Shown: positions 62,536-64,000 of the stretch, in pieces
Position numbering within the stretch: the first letter of the stretch is position 1
Layout: the number at the start of each line of letters is the position of its first letter
From: Martelella mediterranea DSM 17316
Lineage (GTDB): Bacteria; Pseudomonadota; Alphaproteobacteria; Rhizobiales; Rhizobiaceae
Assembly: GCF_002043005.1 (NCBI RefSeq)
Contig: NZ_CP020330.1
Span: forward strand, 2,374,001-2,438,000
Reading direction: 5' to 3'
DNA length: 64,000 bases
The notes under the pieces: generated by a model
What the model saw: only the letters and a program-made list of their open reading frames with translations
Databases searched by the model: none
Told to the model about the DNA's origin: nothing
Position numbers and translations under genes: made by a program

Positions 62536-63123
62536 ATGCGGGTGAGCCGTGCACAGGCAGAAGAAAACCGGGACAGGGTCATCACCGTCGCAAGCCGTCT
62601 GTTTCGGGAGCGTGGTTTCGACGGGATCGGGCTCAAGGATCTGATGAAGGGGGCCGGCCTCACGCAGGGCGGTTTCTACAAGCAATTCCAGTCCAAGGAC
62701 GACCTAGCCGCCCTGGCCTCCAGGCGTGCGCTTGAGGAGGCCACGCGACGGTGGTCGGATGCCGCCGCGGACAGTGACGATCCGCTGGGCGCCGTTGCCG
62801 CATTCTATCTCTCCAGGGACCACAGGGGAGAGAAGGCTGAAGGTTGTCCGATCGTTGCTCTTGGAGCAGATGCCGCGCGTCAGAGCGCAGAGGTTCGAAA
62901 ACCGTTCGAGGACGGAATTCGGGCCCATTGCGAGGTTCTGGATGAAATGATGGGAGGCGTCGCGGCCAAGGATCCGAGCAGCAAGGCCATGGCAATCCTC
63001 TCGATGATGGTGGGGGCCGTAACGCTGTCGCGGCTTATCGCGGACGAGCATCTGTCGGAAGGATTTCTGGATGCCGCCACGGAAGAGGTCAGGCGTATTG
63101 CCGCGCGTGATGACGATAATTGA
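62536..63123 (+). CDS. TetR/AcrR family regulator of the RND pump
   Basis: A 195-residue repressor-type protein. The helix-turn-helix is in RVITVASRLFRERGFDGIGLKDLMKGAGLTQGGFYKQFQSKDDL, the GGFYKQF form seen in AcrR/NemR-like regulators. The ligand domain contains a Cys in EGCPIVALGADAAR, a possible redox or electrophile sensor residue. It is divergent from the efflux genes with two shared operators between them, so it is their probable repressor and its own. Confidence 0.92.
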   Translation: MRVSRAQAEENRDRVITVASRLFRERGFDGIGLKDLMKGAGLTQGGFYKQFQSKDDLAALASRRALEEATRRWSDAAADSDDPLGAVAAFYLSRDHRGEKAEGCPIVALGADAARQSAEVRKPFEDGIRAHCEVLDEMMGGVAAKDPSSKAMAILSMMVGAVTLSRLIADEHLSEGFLDAATEEVRRIAARDDDN

Positions 63124-63153
63124 AGGCGATACGGCCTGACCGGGCTTTGCCGA

Positions 63154-63540
63154 TCAGCCCCTTGCATCGCGCTTGAAGCCGAACCAGGCAACGGCGCCCG
63201 CGACCAGGATCACAACGACATTGAGCCAGAGCACATCCGTTTCGCCGCGCACAAGATGGAAGGCGAGGGCTGCCAGTTGCAGGACCGTCATGCCCGCCGC
63301 GGCAAGGTTTGTAAGCCATGGCAGGATCCGCGATGCGGCCGGAAGAATGATGCCGACGGCACCCAGCAACTCCATGGCGCCGATGAAGGCGATGAGCGAT
63401 GGCGGAACGTCCATGGTCCAGTGCCAGCCCAGGGCGGAAAGGGCTTGCGGTGTCCGGCTCAGCTTGAGGACGCCGGCATAGGCGAAAAACAGGGCAAGGA
63501 CTGCGCGTCCCGCCCACAGGCTGATGTTCCAGATCCGCAT
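63154..63540 (-). CDS. DoxX family membrane protein
   Basis: A 128-residue protein with four hydrophobic segments (ALFFAYAGVLKL; LIAFIGAMELLGAVGIILPAA; NLAAAGMTVLQLAALAFHL; VVVILVAGAVAWFGF), the DoxX layout. Function is unknown; family members have been linked to quinone or thiol chemistry. It is divergent from the last TetR gene and is the probable target of that regulator. Confidence 0.88.
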   Translation of the reverse strand: MRIWNISLWAGRAVLALFFAYAGVLKLSRTPQALSALGWHWTMDVPPSLIAFIGAMELLGAVGIILPAASRILPWLTNLAAAGMTVLQLAALAFHLVRGETDVLWLNVVVILVAGAVAWFGFKRDARG

Positions 63541-63574
63541 GAAAGGTCTCCAGGATTTGCGTGGGCATGGCCGT

Positions 63575-63624
63575 ATATGATAGCATTGACTATCGTCTGT
63601 ATATGAGGGTCATAACTATCATAT
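63575..63624. promoter_or_regulatory. Inverted repeats between DoxX and TetR genes
   Basis: ATATGATAG (63575-63583) and CTATCATAT (63616-63624) are exact inverse copies. The left arm also pairs locally as GATAG-CATTGA-CTATC (63579-63594). Likely operator(s) for the adjacent TetR protein in the 96-bp divergent gap. Confidence 0.5.
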
Positions 63625-63636
63625 GGAGTCAAGTGC

Positions 63637-64000
63637 ATGAAGGTCTGGCCCGATGGACACCCGAAGGGAAAGGCGATGGCCAGGCGGCAGAGGGACATCC
63701 TCGATGCCGCCAGAGCCTGTTTCGTCCAGACGGGTTACGGGGGAACGAGCATGGACGCGATCGCGGCTGCGGCCGACATTTCGCTCATGACCCTCTACCG
63801 TCACGCCGAAAGCAAGGACGACCTGTTCGCCGCCACGATCAGCGATGCATGTCGCGCAACAGACGACGTGGAACGCCGGTATTTTGAATCGCTGATCGCT
63901 TTGCCGTTTCGCGAATTGCTGGTCACCAGTGGCATTCACATGCAGGCCAAGTTCTTCCGGCCGGACAATATCGCATTAATGCGGCTGGTGATCGCGGAGA
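63637..64000 (+). CDS. TetR/AcrR family regulator (3' end outside window)
   Basis: An open frame from ATG 63637 that continues past the window end, so only 121 residues are visible. The N-terminus is basic (KGKAMARRQRDIL), then comes the helix-turn-helix DAARACFVQTGYGGTSMDAIAAAADISLMTLYRHAESKDDLF, a clear TetR domain, and the start of the ligand domain (ELLVTSGIHMQAKFFRPDN). Divergent from the DoxX gene. A second start at ATG 63676 is possible. Confidence 0.88.
   Translation, partial: MKVWPDGHPKGKAMARRQRDILDAARACFVQTGYGGTSMDAIAAAADISLMTLYRHAESKDDLFAATISDACRATDDVERRYFESLIALPFRELLVTSGIHMQAKFFRPDNIALMRLVIAE

Noticed and set aside
1..64000. CRISPR arrays, tRNA or rRNA genes, prophage
   Set aside because: No regularly spaced repeats, cloverleaf-type sequences, ribosomal RNA stretches or phage genes were recognised by reading; a tRNA scan would be needed to exclude tRNAs fully.

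Overview
The window is high-GC DNA with dense, tightly packed genes (many 1-14 bp stop/start overlaps). It looks like a chromosomal segment of an alphaproteobacterium of the order Rhizobiales (Hyphomicrobiales), probably Rhizobiaceae-like. The evidence is gene content and order: lptM-lysA-TIGR02302, hpt, ftsEX, cobST next to a J-domain gene and bolA, a mannosylfructose-phosphate synthase/phosphatase pair, PcaQ-type control of pcaDCHGB, and a palindromic intergenic element resembling the RIME repeats of rhizobia. The genus cannot be fixed from sequence reading alone. I saw no rRNA, tRNA, CRISPR array, transposase or phage gene.

Region 1 (1-38.4 kb) is mainly core chromosome. It holds lysine and amino-acid synthesis (lysA, tyrC, hisC, leuB, asd), envelope and division genes (TIGR02302 protein, ftsE-ftsX, plsC, two PAP2 phosphatases, a polysaccharide deacetylase lipoprotein), purine salvage (hpt), glyoxalase II, ribosomal protein L28, a queuosine-precursor-type transporter, cobaltochelatase cobS-cobT, bolA, mannosylfructose synthesis, a glycerate kinase, a cytosolic alpha-amylase and a polyol dehydrogenase. 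FtsX is unusual in carrying a cytoplasmic N-terminal coiled-coil extension of about 185 residues.

Region 2 (38.5-64 kb) is accessory and catabolic. An AraC regulator, a CaiB-type CoA-transferase and an AbrB-family membrane protein lead into a decayed pcaJ/pcaF remnant, then pcaQ and the divergent pcaD-pcaC-pcaH-pcaG-pcaB operon. Next comes a minus-strand gene for a TetR regulator fused to a full-length hormone-sensitive-lipase-type hydrolase whose nucleophile serine is replaced by glycine. Divergent from it lies an operon for a quinate/shikimate dehydrogenase, 3-dehydroshikimate dehydratase (QsuB type), an SMP-30 lactonase, two TRAP binding proteins, TRAP permeases DctQ and DctM, and type II dehydroquinase. 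Together these can import quinate/shikimate, convert it to protocatechuate and carry it to 3-oxoadipate. The last steps (pcaIJ, pcaF) are present here only as a broken remnant, so working copies must lie elsewhere. The window closes with an SDR, an RND efflux pump with its own TetR and twin operators, a DoxX protein and a TetR gene cut by the window end.

The most interesting candidate for a new system is the TetR-pseudo-esterase fusion and its promoter. The proposal is that a catalytically dead hydrolase fold serves as the small-molecule sensor for a plant-aromatic catabolic island, comparable in principle to plant receptors built on alpha/beta-hydrolase folds.
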